64,000 nucleotides of DNA. It comes from Sabethes cyaneus. Its lineage: Eukaryota; Arthropoda; Insecta; Diptera; Culicidae. Under the pieces are notes generated by a model. The model made no database searches. It saw nothing but the letters and a program-made list of their open reading frames with translations, and was not told the DNA's origin. The stretch spans positions 2,639,001 to 2,703,000 of the forward strand of contig NC_071354.1 of assembly GCF_943734655.1 (NCBI RefSeq), given 5' to 3'. The position numbers and the translations under genes were made by a program. This document shows positions 34,667 through 46,397 of the stretch, one piece after another (position 1 is the first letter of the stretch; each line of letters starts with the position of its first letter).

Positions 34667-35829
34667 GATCGCACGCTTCGACTGTTCCTGATTAACTGAT
34701 CTTTGTTTCAGCTCTCAAACTCAGAGTCAGACATGAACTATTACAGGATTATCATATTACACTTTGTTCCCTTTCGTTGTATTGTTGTTTTTAAATCGGT
34801 GACTCGCAGTGAACCAGCAAAACTGTTTGAAAACAAGCTAACAACGTGATAGAGGTGCTATTTTAGGCGACAATGAGCGACCGACGCCGAGAATGCCCGC
34901 TCTTGTTATGCGTACGGATCATTGCATTGCCGGATTGGATCTGTTGTCTGCCTCTACAATGTATTATTTAATGTAGCATTTTTGCTGTACTGATCGTGGT
35001 TGGTAAATATCTATCGGATAGACCAGAAATCCCCTCAAAAATGCAATGAAATAAAAATATCGATTTTTGTATTAAGTAGTAGGTACCTATATGATGAATG
35101 ATCCATTGAATATTCAACTTTCGGGCCTGGGTCATTTGTGAGGTCTCCCATATCCAGATAATATTTTCGTTTATAGTATCCAAAAAATCATACGGAATCA
35201 AATCTCAACTCTGGGCCAACTAATATCATCACCAGGAAAACAAATTACAAGTTGAAAGCCGTTAGTGCGCCAGCAATAAGTTGTTTGTTATAGGTTCTGG
35301 GCATTTCGTGACATCCTATTGAAGTTACAGGCCGTCCGGTGGCCAAATAATGCCTATAATCGGCATTCCATGCCACTCTCTGATAATTCACCACAACGCT
35401 TCTCAGAGATAACGTATTGGGGTTTCAGGTCATAGGAGTAAGTTTTGCTGATTTATATGGCTGTCGCCTCCATTATTCTTTATTCATGTCAGTTATGAAG
35501 ATCAATACATGCAATATCAAAAGGAATGTAAACCTATTGTCAATCAGTAAAGTTTATAACAAAGATTATAAGAAAATGAATCTTCAGTACCTCTGAAATA
35601 AACCAACAAAAACACAGTGTTTTGAACTAAGAAACAAATTTACATGCGCGTCTCGCTAATATTATTCAATGGATAACTGACCCGAGCGACCTGAATTCGA
35701 TCAGTAAATATGAGTTAACTATATTTCAATTCTAAGGATCGAGGTTTTACAGAATCTATTATTTTAAATACGATTTGAATAAAAGAAAATTGGGTCTCTG
35801 CATAGCTAACTCGATACTCTTCCTGTAAC
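34667..35829. other. Spacer between alpha-glucosidases 3 and 2
   Basis: Holds the promoter and 5' UTR of gene 2 on the right of 34,667 (initiator-like TCAGTTAATC on the minus strand near 34,700-34,710, a TGATAATC motif near 34,750) and the 3' UTR of gene 3 on the left of 35,830. No other coding feature. Confidence 0.4.
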
Positions 35830-37871
35830 CTATTGCAAAAAGAGCATTGCGAAGATCATCAACAGTAGGAGCAGTTTACTCAGCACCCAAACAGTTCCAG
35901 CAGCCCTTAACACTAGACCCTCGTATGGTTGCAGTTCCAGATTTTTGAGGTTTACCGAATCGCTGCAAGTTGATAAAAGTTCCATATCATATTACTTTCA
36001 AGTGAAAATTACACGCTTACCCTTCCGATCGTTTAGAAGAAACGCTGGCAACCGAGACCTTCATGTCAGCTGTAAACTTGTTCGTAAAACCTTTGTAAAT
36101 ATTTTCATGAGTTACGTTTACAGCTTTGTTAGCGATATTGATCAATGTCAGATAGACGGGTTCTTCGTAAAGCGGCGTCGTAGTACGCACAATACCAAAT
36201 ATGTTATCCTCGACAGCAAATATGCCATACAAGCAATCGTGGAAAATACTTTCATCGCGAAGCTCCATAAGTCGCTTGAACACTTTAAGATGGCTGTTAC
36301 TGGTCTTCTCTTCGGTTTCTACATTCACAGTAACATAATTTGGATTAATCGGTAGCCATGTAGTGCTTCCACTGGTAAAGCCAGCCTTTGTTGTTCTGTC
36401 CCACTGGAAGGGAGTGCGTGCTGGGTCCCGCGAATACTTCTGATATTCGGTGGGAGACGTTTGACAGGCAGCAGGATCTTTCGAATCCTGCCACGAAACT
36501 TCGTAGTCAGTCATTCCAATTTCTTCTCCCTGATAGGTGACGGATACACCCGGCAATGACAGACCGACCATTGCCATTAAATCAGCCATATGCTCTCCTC
36601 CCATCCGTGAAGCAACACGCCGTTGATCATGATTACCGAGCTGTTTGTCAAGAAACTAAGATTAACTGCCTATTACATTTTTGATAGTACACTCGCACTT
36701 ACAACCCAGTTAGCAACATGTTGCTCATCAGGAACAATATTTAACCAGGATTCAATTACTCTCTTAAAGTCAGAAGCCTTCGAATTTTTGTTGAGATTTA
36801 AAATAAGTTGAAAGTTAAATGGCATATTTGATCCTTGGCGTTTGTTGGCATCCTGGTAATAAGTAGCTACAACGCTCAAGCTGGACCAAGATTCCGTCAT
36901 AATTACTCGAGTATCTCCTCCGTGTTGTTTCTTGTATTCGTCCATCACTTCTCGCCACTGGTACACCATGTCGGTTGTTTCCGGCATATCCCGCGTATAG
37001 ATGTGATTAAGGTAGTCTGGCATCAAGGGGTCGGTCGATACGCCAGATGTAGGCTCGTCACGAAACTGCAGATCTTCAAATAACCAGTTGACTGCGTCTA
37101 TACGAAATCCATCGACGCCCAGGTCCAACCAAAAGCGAAGTACGCTTTTCATTTCTTCAACTACTTTAGAGTTACGATAATTGAGATCGGGTTGCTTGAA
37201 GTGAAATTGATGCAGATAGTACTGCTTTCGCTTTTCGCTCCATTTCCACGCGCTGCCTTTGAATGCTTCCAACTAAATTATCATTCAAAATAACATTCTC
37301 AGAAGTTTTCTGCCACCCTTTTTCTCAATGTACTTACCCAGTTGTTTGGTGGATCGTTACGGTTCGGATTATTTCCCGGTTTACCGTCGTGCCAAACGTA
37401 GTAATCCTCATAACCGGCCTCACGATTTTCGCTTTTCACGAACCATTCATGTTCATCACTCGAATGGTTAGGAACAAAATCCATTACCAATTTTAAGCCC
37501 AACTTGGATGCTTCGGCTTTCAAAACCTTGAAATCCTCCAACGTACCATACTCCGGTTGAATATCCCGAAAATCCGAAATGTCGTAGCCAAAATCAGCCA
37601 TCGGGCTCTTGTAGATAGGCGATAACCAAAAGGCTTTCACTCCGATCGATTTCAGATATGGCAACTTTTGCGTAATTCCTTTCAAATCCCCAATACCATC
37701 ACCGTTACTGTCTTTGAACGATCGCGGATAGATTTGATAGAAACCGGATTTCTCCCACCAATCACTGACCTTCAATTTTCTTAGATCTTCACAAGCTACA
37801 CCACCTAGCTGAACACTTAGCAGTGCTAGGAGGAAGACTAAACTACAGCGTTTACCCACTTCCGTCGTCAT
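35830..37871 (-). CDS. Alpha-glucosidase (maltase, GH13) 3, predicted GPI-anchored
   Basis: Minus-strand exons 37871-37338, 37272-36703, 36640-36021 and 35962-35830 give 618 residues. Signal peptide: RCSLVFLLALLSVQLGGVA. GH13 signatures SGFYQIYPRSFKDSN, DFVPNHSSDEHEW, GFRIDAV (about D237), MTESW (about E305) and LGNHD (about D373) are all intact. Introns: PNNW|, NWV|LGNHD and the common phase-2 intron at SEG|. It is the only member with a small-residue stretch (RAAG) followed by a 20-residue hydrophobic C-terminus (LSKLLLLLMIFAMLFLQ), the pattern of a GPI-attachment signal. Known membrane-bound mosquito midgut maltases of this type include Cpm1 of Culex. A TATA box lies upstream at 37,955. 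Confidence 0.95.
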
Positions 37872-37954
37872 TCCGTGTGTGGAAATTTAGCTTCGCACCT
37901 GGATAATTACCGTTCGCGCCGTCGACTGATGAAATGGCGACAAGTGTAAGCAGA

Positions 37955-37962
37955 TTTTATAT
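37955..37962 (-). promoter_or_regulatory. TATA box of alpha-glucosidase 3, with GATA motif
   Basis: ATATAAAA on the minus strand, about 85-90 bases upstream of the start codon. A TGATAA (GATA-factor consensus) lies about 25 bases further upstream at 37,988-37,993, suggestive of midgut expression but not proof. Confidence 0.5.
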
Positions 37963-38760
37963 AACAATTTTTTTTACCATGACAAGGTTATCAGAGATTC
38001 AATCACTATTCATTGCTTGAGCTTACTGTTTACCTAAGCAGCTGGTTTATCATTAAGTCAATAAGTGCAATGCATATCCACCTCGATTCTGGCCTATTCA
38101 GTTTACTTCAAGTACCGATGATACACTGAAAACTAACTGAACAATTGTCAATGGGGATCCCATAGTTTGACCGTACTTTAGTATACAAATCAGTGGCTCG
38201 TTGCTTCTGCTACCGTATTGATAGTGGGCAGTAAACAAATACATAACTGTTGATGCAATTCATTTAGTAAAATTTAATCGTTCCTTTGACAATACTTGTT
38301 TATCGTACTAATTTGATAGCCTACAGTTTGTCTAAAATCTAAGGATTTTGGTCAAACGAATGCTTCAAAACAAATAAACTTCGATTAATCTATGACCTTT
38401 CTACATCTTAAAAAGTACTATTATGCTCTGATTTGCTAGTCATCCAACTGGGAAGAAAACAAAGGGTTTTGTTTCATGTATCATGGAATTTTTCGGAATG
38501 AATACCTTATTTGACAATACATAACATGTACCTATACCCCTTCCATGCAAAATAATATATTATTGAGCCTATATTTAGGTAGGTTGTAGGTATATTTAAA
38601 TATTCGATCGATTTGATTATTTTTAAAATGCTGATGTATTTATAATCGAAGAACAAATGGTGTAGAACAAATTTAGGGTACTCACATACCATAAAAACTG
38701 GTTACGAGATTCGTGTTATTTTGCATTTTTTTGGAAAAAAAATTTATTGAGAAGATAATG

Positions 38761-38890
38761 TTCTTCCGGCAACATGACATAACAAGCCAACTTTCGCATG
38801 TTCGAATCTCAACTGGGAAAGGGCTGTAGAAGTCCACGGAATCGTAGCAATCCAGTTCCAGTAGTTCACTGCTGGCCATACTTAGGACCT
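38761..38890 (+). mobile_element. Partial tRNA-derived SINE
   Basis: Contains caagccaactttcgcatgtt followed by B-box GTTCGAATC, then a body segment (ggaatcgtagcaa) that matches the SINE at 42,571-42,780. It sits in the spacer between the divergent maltases 3 and 4. Confidence 0.6.
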
Positions 38891-39124
38891 GTTTGTGTCA
38901 TGTCGCGAAAACGCCAATAGGAAACTGTCTATTTATCAATCTGTCTGTCACGTAACAAGTAAACACATGCGATATCTAACCGCCAATATCAAACAGTCAT
39001 GAGTTTTAAAGGTTTTAAACAAACTCCACTCCCTATTTGCGTGTTGATTCAATGTCATTTCTGTATTGTTGACTATTATTATTTGTAAAAAATTGAATAC
39101 ATCATTACCGTGGCGCCCGTTTCC

Positions 39125-39131
39125 TATAAAA
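39125..39131 (+). promoter_or_regulatory. TATA box of alpha-glucosidase 4
   Basis: TATAAAA 59 bases upstream of the start codon; transcription would begin about 39,150-39,160. A TGATAA motif on the minus strand (plus ttatca) lies near 38,933. Confidence 0.65.
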
Positions 39132-39189
39132 GCAACTAAACGTGTTTGATCAACAGCAGTAAATTACCGAATGCAACTATGCATGTAGG

Positions 39190-41046
39190 ATGCGATCATC
39201 AATATTTACTTTGTTGCTCTTAACTGTCGCGGCACTAGCGGAGGAGCATTGGTGGCAGCATGCTAACTTCTACCAAATTTATCCGCGATCCTTCAAGGAT
39301 AGCGACGGCGATGGCATTGGTGATTTACGTGGAGTTATGGAAAAGATTAGTTATCTTAAACACGAACTAGGCGTTGACGCCATCTGGTTATCACCGATCT
39401 TCAAATCTCCGATGGCTGACTTCGGATACGATATCTCCGACTTCAAAGATATCTATGAGAAATTCGGTACGATTGCTGATCTGGAGAATCTGGCCGCAGA
39501 GTGCAAGAAGCAAAACTTAAAGTTGGTTTTGGATTTTGTACCAAATCACAGCAGTGACGAACATGAGTTTTTCAAAAAATCAGAAGATAGAGATCCTGAT
39601 TACGCAGATTACTATGTATGGCATCCAGGGAAGCTATTACCTAACGGCACTCGTGCGCCTCCATCGAACTGGATCAGTGAATTTCGTGGTAGTGCGTGGA
39701 AATGGAGTGAGAAACGGCAAGAGTACTATCTGCACCAGTTTGTAGCCAAACAACCTGATCTGAACTATCGCAACGAAAAAGTGGTTAATGACATGAAAGA
39801 CGTGCTACGGTTTTGGCTTGAAAAAGGTGTTGACGGCTTCAGAGTCGATGCATTGCCGTATCTATTCGAAAGTCTTCCCGTGGATGGAGTTTATCCAGAT
39901 GAAGAGAAAAGTGGTATTACAGACGATGTAGATAACCCAGCATATCTGATTCATAATCATACAAGAGACCTCGACGAAACATTCGATATGGTATACCAGT
40001 GGCGTGCGGTATTAGAGGAATTTAGAAAAACTCACAAGACAGATGACCTCGTTTTGTTAACCGAAGCATATACATCTTTAAATAACATTATTCGGTTTTA
40101 CGGAAGTGGAGAACGAGAAGGTTCACATATTCCTTTCAATTTTGAAGTGCTCAGCAACACGTTTAAAGAAAGCACTGGCAAAGACTTTTATGATAACATA
40201 ATGCGCTTCATGCAAGCTTTACCGAGTAATCGCTTTGCAAATTGGGTTGTAAGTAAAGTTGTAAGTTGTACTTGTCATTTTAGTATTTCATCTTTGTTCG
40301 GTTTCAGCTCGGTAATCACGATAACAAGAGGATTGCGTCTCGTTTGGGCGTAGATCGAGCTGATCTCTACAACATCGCCATTAATACCTTGCCTGGTATT
40401 GCGGTCACATACTACGGAGAAGAACTGGCAATGGAGGATGTTTACATTCCCTGGAGTAAAACCGTCGACCCAGCTGCTTGTAATTCCAATCCAAAAGATT
40501 TCCTGATATATTCCCGTGATCCGGCAAGAACTCCATTTCAATGGGATGATTCGGTCAGTGCAGGGTTTTCAACTAGTGATAATACTTGGCTTCCAGTATC
40601 GCCGAATTTTAAAAAACTTAATTATAAACTGCAACTGTCGGTGCCTCGTAGTCATTTGAAAATCTTCAAATCTTTACTTCGATTACGCAAGCAACGCACA
40701 CTCAGAGAAGGTTCGTTTAATATCAAGCTAATTGGTGAAAACTTGATCGTGTACAAGAGAGAACTACCGGAAGTGAGCACAATCGTTGTAATTTTAAACT
40801 TTGCGAAAGCTACACAGAATATTAACTTAACGACGGTGTTTACCGGGCTCCCGCTTCGGTTTGAAGTCATAACTTCGTCTCTACAAACCAACTATGTGGA
40901 TGGGTAAGATTGGCTATTTACGGTTGAGCTTTCTAAAGCAATGAACACTTTCCCCTTCTATTTACAGTACAATTGTGGATCGAGATATAGTTATACTACC
41001 GGCAGAAGCGGGCATCGTTCTAGAGGGAAGTGTGAAATATGAATAA
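39190..41046 (+). CDS. Alpha-glucosidase (maltase, GH13) 4
   Basis: Exons 39,190-40,248, 40,308-40,903 and 40,968-41,046 give 577 residues, the shortest of the four. The signal peptide MRSSIFTLLLLTVAALA is followed directly by the catalytic domain (NFYQIYPRSFKDSDGDGIGD). The triad is intact: GFRVDAL (about D220), LTEAY (about E292), LGNHD (about D358). The PNNW| intron is absent (reads PPSNWISEFRGSAW); introns are NWV|LGNHD and the common phase-2 site at VDG|. A second gtaagt 12 bases after the first donor would add residues and then break the frame, so the first is preferred. The TYYGEELAMED segment replaces the usual TYQGEEIGMTD. The C-terminus is polar (EGSVKYE), so it is secreted. It is divergently arranged from gene 3. 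Confidence 0.95.
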
Positions 41047-41119
41047 GTACTTTCACTCGGTATTCCTAGTTAGCCTATAGGTTGAAAATATTTCTACGAA
41101 TAACTTCTCATCTTTATTA

Positions 41120-41125
41120 AATAAA
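41120..41125 (+). terminator. Poly(A) signal of alpha-glucosidase 4
   Basis: AATAAA 74 bases after the stop codon. Confidence 0.65.
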
Positions 41126-41339
41126 TACAGAAATTAATCTATTACATATCATATTATTTGTTCTTTTTTAATTCTGAGATTTCCGTAGAATATAAGAGTA
41201 AAAGTTTGAAAAGTCTAATTCAAACGGTAAGAACAACACAAATTAAAAAGTGGCTCTCGTGGTTGTGTGGCAAAGACATAATTGAATTCGGTTCCTGCCG
41301 GTTCCTCGGCATCGTAGCCTGCACAAGATCTGTCGCAAA

Positions 41340-41960
41340 GGAGAAAACGTGTAGATAATGCAGGATCGCGTAATGGACTGGAAAGCTATCAACGAGAAGG
41401 TGTGCATGTTGTGCATGTTTCTTCAACTACACCATTACCAAGGTAGACCCGACGACGAGAAAGACGTGTTCTATGCGCAGCTAGGGACGAAAGGGAAGCA
41501 ATATATAGACCGGTGACCGTGCCCATAGCCTGCACACCTGTACTGCCTGTACACTAATAACTGACTGTGAAGTCTGTCGATAAAGAAAGGTCAAGGACGT
41601 TAGAGCCCAAGGCTTTGCTTTTTTAGCCTGCACACCGACACGAACGATAACGGCCGACGATGCATCAACTTTGCAGCTTTCCAAGACTTGGTGATCAGAA
41701 GCACTTTCTTTCCTTACAAAGATATCCACAAAGTCACCTGGAGATCACTTGACTAACGAACCTTGAACCAAATCGACCATATTTTCGTCGAGGGCCGATT
41801 TTTCTCGAACATCACCAACGTACACTCCCTACGGGGTGCGGATATCGACTCGGACCATTACCTAGTAGCACTGAAGCTTTGCCTTCCTCTGGGGAGCTAG
41901 ATACTTCGACCTCGAAAATGGATGGAGAATGATATACGCTGAGGCCGCACCCGTGCTGCT
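41340..41960 (+). mobile_element. Endonuclease fragment of an RTE-like LINE, split by SINE sequence
   Basis: Plus-strand reading gives DDEKDVFYAQL near 41,455-41,485, then, after an interruption, NFAAFQDLVIRSTFFPYKDI, LNQIDHIFVEGRFFS and ADIDSDHYLVALKL, the tail of an APE-type endonuclease. The interruption at about 41,515-41,635 resembles the SINE 3' body and tail (gactgtgaagtctgtcgata, aaggctttgc). Confidence 0.7.
41515..41635 (+). mobile_element. SINE 3' fragment inside the RTE piece
   Basis: Shares ctg.gaagtctgtcg.ata, aaggtcaag and caaggctttgctttttt with the SINE at 42,571-42,780, in the same order. Confidence 0.5.
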
Positions 41961-41966
41961 AGGCTA

Positions 41967-42500
41967 AGGGGGCATAGTACTTTTTACACCATATTTTTTG
42001 CCTACTTTCAAATATTTTTTTCTTGATTACTCGGAAAGCGAACCGATTCGGGCTTTTTGCATTTTAAACAATGCGTTTTATACTAATATCTCCAATTTTG
42101 TTTATAAATGGGGACCTCGTCGCCCCTCCCCTACTGCTCCTTAAACATGTTCATTCGAAAAAAATATGAATTGCGATACCATGGATTGGCGCTCGGGGGC
42201 TTATCCGAAATGAAAAATTCCAAAACGACATGAAAGTATATTAAATTATCTTGTCTTTGACCCATTCTTCTTTTAAAATTCGAACTTTGGAAACCAGGTT
42301 TCGAGAAAAACGGCGTTGAACGTTTTATTCGCTGTGTAATCGCTCCAGACATATGCGGTTCAATTCGCTGTAACTTTGTCATTTTTTGGAAATCATCCAA
42401 ACGGTTTCAAACACATATGCTCGAAATGTTAATCTTTCGATATAAACAATAAAAAAATTTCGATTTGTTAGAATTAAAAAGGTACTATGCCCCGCCCCCT
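41967..42500. mobile_element. TIR DNA element, 534 bp, TA-flanked
   Basis: Left end agggggcatagtactttttac and inverted right end (read inward) agggggcggggcatagtacc; TA borders both sides (41,965-41,966 and 42,501-42,502). No transposase frame. Confidence 0.7.
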
Positions 42501-42570
42501 TAAGAAATCTCGAGCGCACTCCATAAACTATTAAACATTATAAACTGTCAATCCATAAATTGCCTTCCAG

Positions 42571-42780
42571 TTGGCCTCTACTGACGCTGGCCTAATAAGC
42601 CAGTCGTCGTATGTTCGAATCTCGGCTGGGAGAGGCTGTTAGAGTCAATAGAATCGTAGCAACTGGCACTGCAATTGTTCTGCACTCTAACAGCTGGCTG
42701 CGAAGTCTGTCGTATAAAAACAGAAGGTCAAGTTTCGATAACGGAATGCAGCACCTAGGCTTTGCTTTGCTTTTTGCAAT
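42571..42780 (+). mobile_element. tRNA-derived SINE, fullest copy
   Basis: The head has gctggcctaataagccagtc (A-box side) and GTTCGAATC (B box), followed by gctgggagaggctgttagag, a body with cgaagtctgtcgtataaaaa, and a T-rich end after aggctttgctttgc. It defines the family for the copies at 4,068, 38,761 and 41,515. Confidence 0.75.
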
Positions 42781-42825
42781 CCATAAATTATCTTCGCAGC
42801 CGCAACGATTTATAAGTTGATCTTA

Positions 42826-43051
42826 CTTATTTACTTTTTCAGCCGAGAGCCGGGGTGGCTCTTGCCGTATCAAGAATTCCTCTCCATTGTACTCGGTCCT
42901 GGGCTATTCGTCGCCAATTCGTTGCGCGTCTCGACACACGCAAGTCGGCTTCAAGCTGGTCGAGCCATCGTGCACGTTGAGCCCCTCTATTTCTGGTGGA
43001 CTGGAAGTTGATCTTGGGCGCTTTATTTCGTCGTAGAACAACACCTGTCAA
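42826..43051 (-). mobile_element. 3' end of an RTE-like LINE
   Basis: The minus-strand frame reads NRGAQRARWLDQLEADLRVS, closely similar in style to the C-terminus of the plus-strand RTE at 21,050-21,130 (RRPGAQRARWLDQVERDLAE), and ends near an AAGTAAATAAGT tail. Confidence 0.75.
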
Positions 43052-43169
43052 AATTTCTATTAAGTGGTAGTGATTAGATAGATTTCACCGTATATTAAGA
43101 TTGATCCGAGAGAGTTATGGCCAATCCGTGTTTAAGTTGAGCTGGCGAGAGGGTCATGGCTAACGTATA

Positions 43170-44139
43170 GGGGAAATGTGTATAACGTGCCCCCCCTGGC
43201 CAATGTGCCCCCCCTTCGTTTTTCGCTAAACAAGCGAAATCAAAATGCAAAACCACCCAGAAACCATAGTATTTGATGGAACTAGCCTACTATGCAAGTA
43301 TGACAGTTGTCACATGCTGTAAAAACAAAACAAAAATAAATTTGTTTTTGAGCAGCTTCCGATGTAACTTTTGGCGTCATTTCCATAAGCTATTTTCTTG
43401 TCAAAATCTGTAAATAACCGGTTGTTGCGATTCGATTGCGTAAAGTGAACTTCAAAAAGACATCCCTGCCAAAAATAACGGTATGAAACGCTTGATTTGC
43501 TTTAGCATTTAATATTTTTTCAAATAAGTAAAAGCAGGCCAAAATGCCCCACTTGCGGTGGTGCAATTTGCCCCCCTTGCAAATGTGGCTATAAACATAT
43601 ATAAACAGATCTAAATTGAAGCCAAGTGCCATTATTTAATTCAATTAGTATTGTAGAGCAACCGTGGTGGGAATAATTTGTTACCAACGTCCAAATTCTA
43701 GGTAATTCAACTACCCGGTACAAAACGCCACAGCTGCAGTATAATGTGCCCCATGCAGAAAAGAAAAAGTGCACCAGAAGGCCGAAACTAGGTTTATTTT
43801 ACATAAAATAACGATATTTTGCAAAACAAAGGAAATAGTTTTACTTTCTACAAAATAGAGTTGGTCTGTCACTGGTAGAAATACTCAAATTACCGTATTG
43901 GGCATATTATACCGCAGGTGGGGCATTTTACCCCGCGCAGACGAGAAACACAACATTTAGGTGTTTTTATTAAATAATTCCTAGCATGTTTATTCCACAA
44001 TACTAAATGAAATAAACAATTGCAATTGGTTGTCAGCTTAAACACCAACATATACACGTAGTTGTAACGTTAATTTGGGGAAGTATAACGGAGATATAAC
44101 CATTTATTCTTAGGGGGGGCACATTATACACATTTCCCC
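43170..44139. mobile_element. TIR DNA element, 970 bp, TA-flanked
   Basis: Starts GGGGAAATGTGTATAACGTG and ends with the inverse (cacattatacacatttcccc), bordered by TA on both sides. Subterminal runs of C/G (gtgcccccc) occur in both orientations and recur internally as 'tgccccac' words. No transposase was recognised. Confidence 0.75.
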
Positions 44140-45131
44140 TATTATGATTGAGTTTGGAAATGCATAGCAAGCATTCGTTAGGGTTGAGTCAGTAAAAGCA
44201 GTAGGCCAACACGTATTAAGATAGGGATAGGGATAGCGAGATTTACTACAAAAGTTCAAATTAATGGACAAAGTAGTCAAATCCCATTCTAAAAAAAAAG
44301 ATAGGGTCGGGATGAGCCTAACGTCATTGTTATAAAAACACTAAAATGTTGGATAGGCCATTGACTTCAGGTATGCAAGTATCATAGATGTAAAATATCA
44401 ATGACAAGATATGGTAGATACAGGGTATGCATGTCCTATCAAAGATTTTATGACAAGTAGTGTTTTCTAGTTTAGGTCGTCACATTACAAAAATTAGCCA
44501 TTTCTGTACAGACTATGTATAATGTAAATAATCTATAATGGACCTGGAATAATATCATACATTGAATTGTTAATTTTATGCAGGGGGAGGATGTGGCATC
44601 CTGGCATTTATTGCATATTAGAGGATTTGCCCTGAATATGTAATGTGTGTTAACAATACATTATATCGGTAATAGCCGGTGGTGTGTAACTGGCATAGAG
44701 AAAAAGTGTAGAAAGGGTTTGCTTGTACGTCTCTCTGCTGTTTGCCGGGTGATTTTCGCTGTCAATTTTTTCGTGCGGTTTTCCGAAAAAATTATTCGAT
44801 TAACCGGACTGTTAATACTGATTGACGGATTGTTATTACTGATTGAATCCAGAAGGTACCGTAATGGATACAAGATGTACAGCACTCGTGCGCTAATTGC
44901 ACGTCCTCTAGTCGCATCGTCTTTTAATTGTACGTTCGCTAGTTGCACGATTGTGCAACTAAAAAGCAGTTATCTGTCAAACTACACGTGGTTTTCCAGA
45001 TGGTTGCTATAAAAAAAATGCAGCGCTGCCGAATCTCTGCATTACGTAGATACATTACAAACAAATTCATGCAAACTGTACTGTCAGTGGATGATCACTG
45101 TACTACTCGTGCCACCCCATCGACATCTCTA
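44140..45131. other. Intergenic, no gene recognised
   Basis: ORFs of about 95-121 codons at 44,647-45,012 overlap on opposite strands and show no domain. Confidence 0.35.
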
Positions 45132-45308
45132 TTCGCGTTGACGAACGTAAGCTGCTTCCACCTCCAAAAGTTTACTGTAGGGGTGAAGCGGAATAGGGAT
45201 TTCTTAAAGAGCGCAAAAGATCGAAACATTTTGGCAGATTTTCACCCACACGTACATACGGGTATTTCTATGAGTGTGCAAGAGATCGTTTAATGCCGTC
45301 AACGCGAA
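45132..45308. mobile_element. Small TIR MITE, 177 bp, TA-flanked, with an empty-site paralogue
   Basis: Ends ttcgcgttgacg and cgtcaacgcgaa are exact inverses, each next to TA. The flanks (cccatcgacatctct on the left, gagctgcagtgaacgtcagc on the right) occur uninterrupted, inverted, at about 30,070-30,142, where they meet with only a TATA between them. Confidence 0.75.
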
Positions 45309-45908
45309 TAACGAGCTGCAGTGAACGTCAGCGAGAGCATGTCCTGGGCTCAAAATTTGGGTGACTCGTACTGCAGCGGTGAGACCTTATGCTGTTAGTT
45401 TTGGGTATGACCTTGAAAATTACGACTTAAGGAAAATCAAACTCTGCCGAACTCGGAGCTCCTGGCGGCGACGAACGCCGACAACAACGGAATCGAAGAT
45501 TCTTCCCTGTTATATAACTCGTGTTCCTTCCAACCTGACAGCAGGATGGCAGCAAATTCACAAACCTCACTGTGCTGATGGAACGGCCAAGAGAACATTT
45601 TACAAATGTATGGCGGTGAGATCGTTTCGTATTTTAATTATTTATCTTAACTATGATTTTCTCTATGCTAAACCTAGAATAGTGGATTTTACAATTCTTT
45701 AATCTGACTTATTGAAAATTGGTGTTAAATTAATTTATTTTACTTTTTTTCTTTCGCTAATTTGGTTTTGTATCAGTTTTGAATAATTATTAAATTATCT
45801 ATTATGTCGGCATATTAATAATCAGTTAAATGTTGGTTAAATGCATAATTTATTAATTAAGCTTTAGTATGAATGCGCTCTCATCATTTTTTCGTATACG
45901 TTGGTTTA

Positions 45909-46123
45909 TCCAGCTTTTTACGAGCCATAATGGAGGACGTGTTCGTAATATTTGAGCAGCATTTTTGACATTTCTGTAATACATCGCACGTTTTCTTTCC
46001 GTACATTCCTTTAGTTTTACCGTGAACGCGCGGAAAGAAAACGTGCGATGTATTGGGGAAATGTCAAAAATGCTGTTCAAATATTACGAACACGTCCGCC
46101 ATTATGGCTCGTAAAAAGCTGGA
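45909..46123. mobile_element. Foldback MITE family 2, full copy
   Basis: Starts TCCAGCTTTTTACGAGCCAT and ends with the inverse, bordered by TA. Arms of about 95 bases pair almost throughout (cgtgttcgtaatattt, gcatttttgacatttc, acatcgcacgttttctttcc). Confidence 0.85.
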
Positions 46124-46397
46124 TAGACCAAATCATCATACCGTCAATTGACAGATACTGGCGCCCTTGTTTATATTTTGGAAAATTTTCCTTTTCGTTT
46201 ATAGCGAATGTAGCGTGTGTATTTTACATTTTACAGAATAATGGCTTTTCTAATTCAGTTATATTGCTGTTTAGCAATATACTTGCCATTTAAACAGCTG
46301 AAACTTTATTGGACTCTGCGGCAAGGGCAATCACATGCCTGTAAGTAATACGTGATCGCTTCCTTGCAAGATCTTGTGTGTCAAAATTAAAATGCTA

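Noticed and set aside
44647..45012. 121-codon plus-strand ORF with hydrophobic stretches
   Set aside because: Overlaps a 95-codon ORF on the other strand, lies among MITEs, and resembles no known protein.
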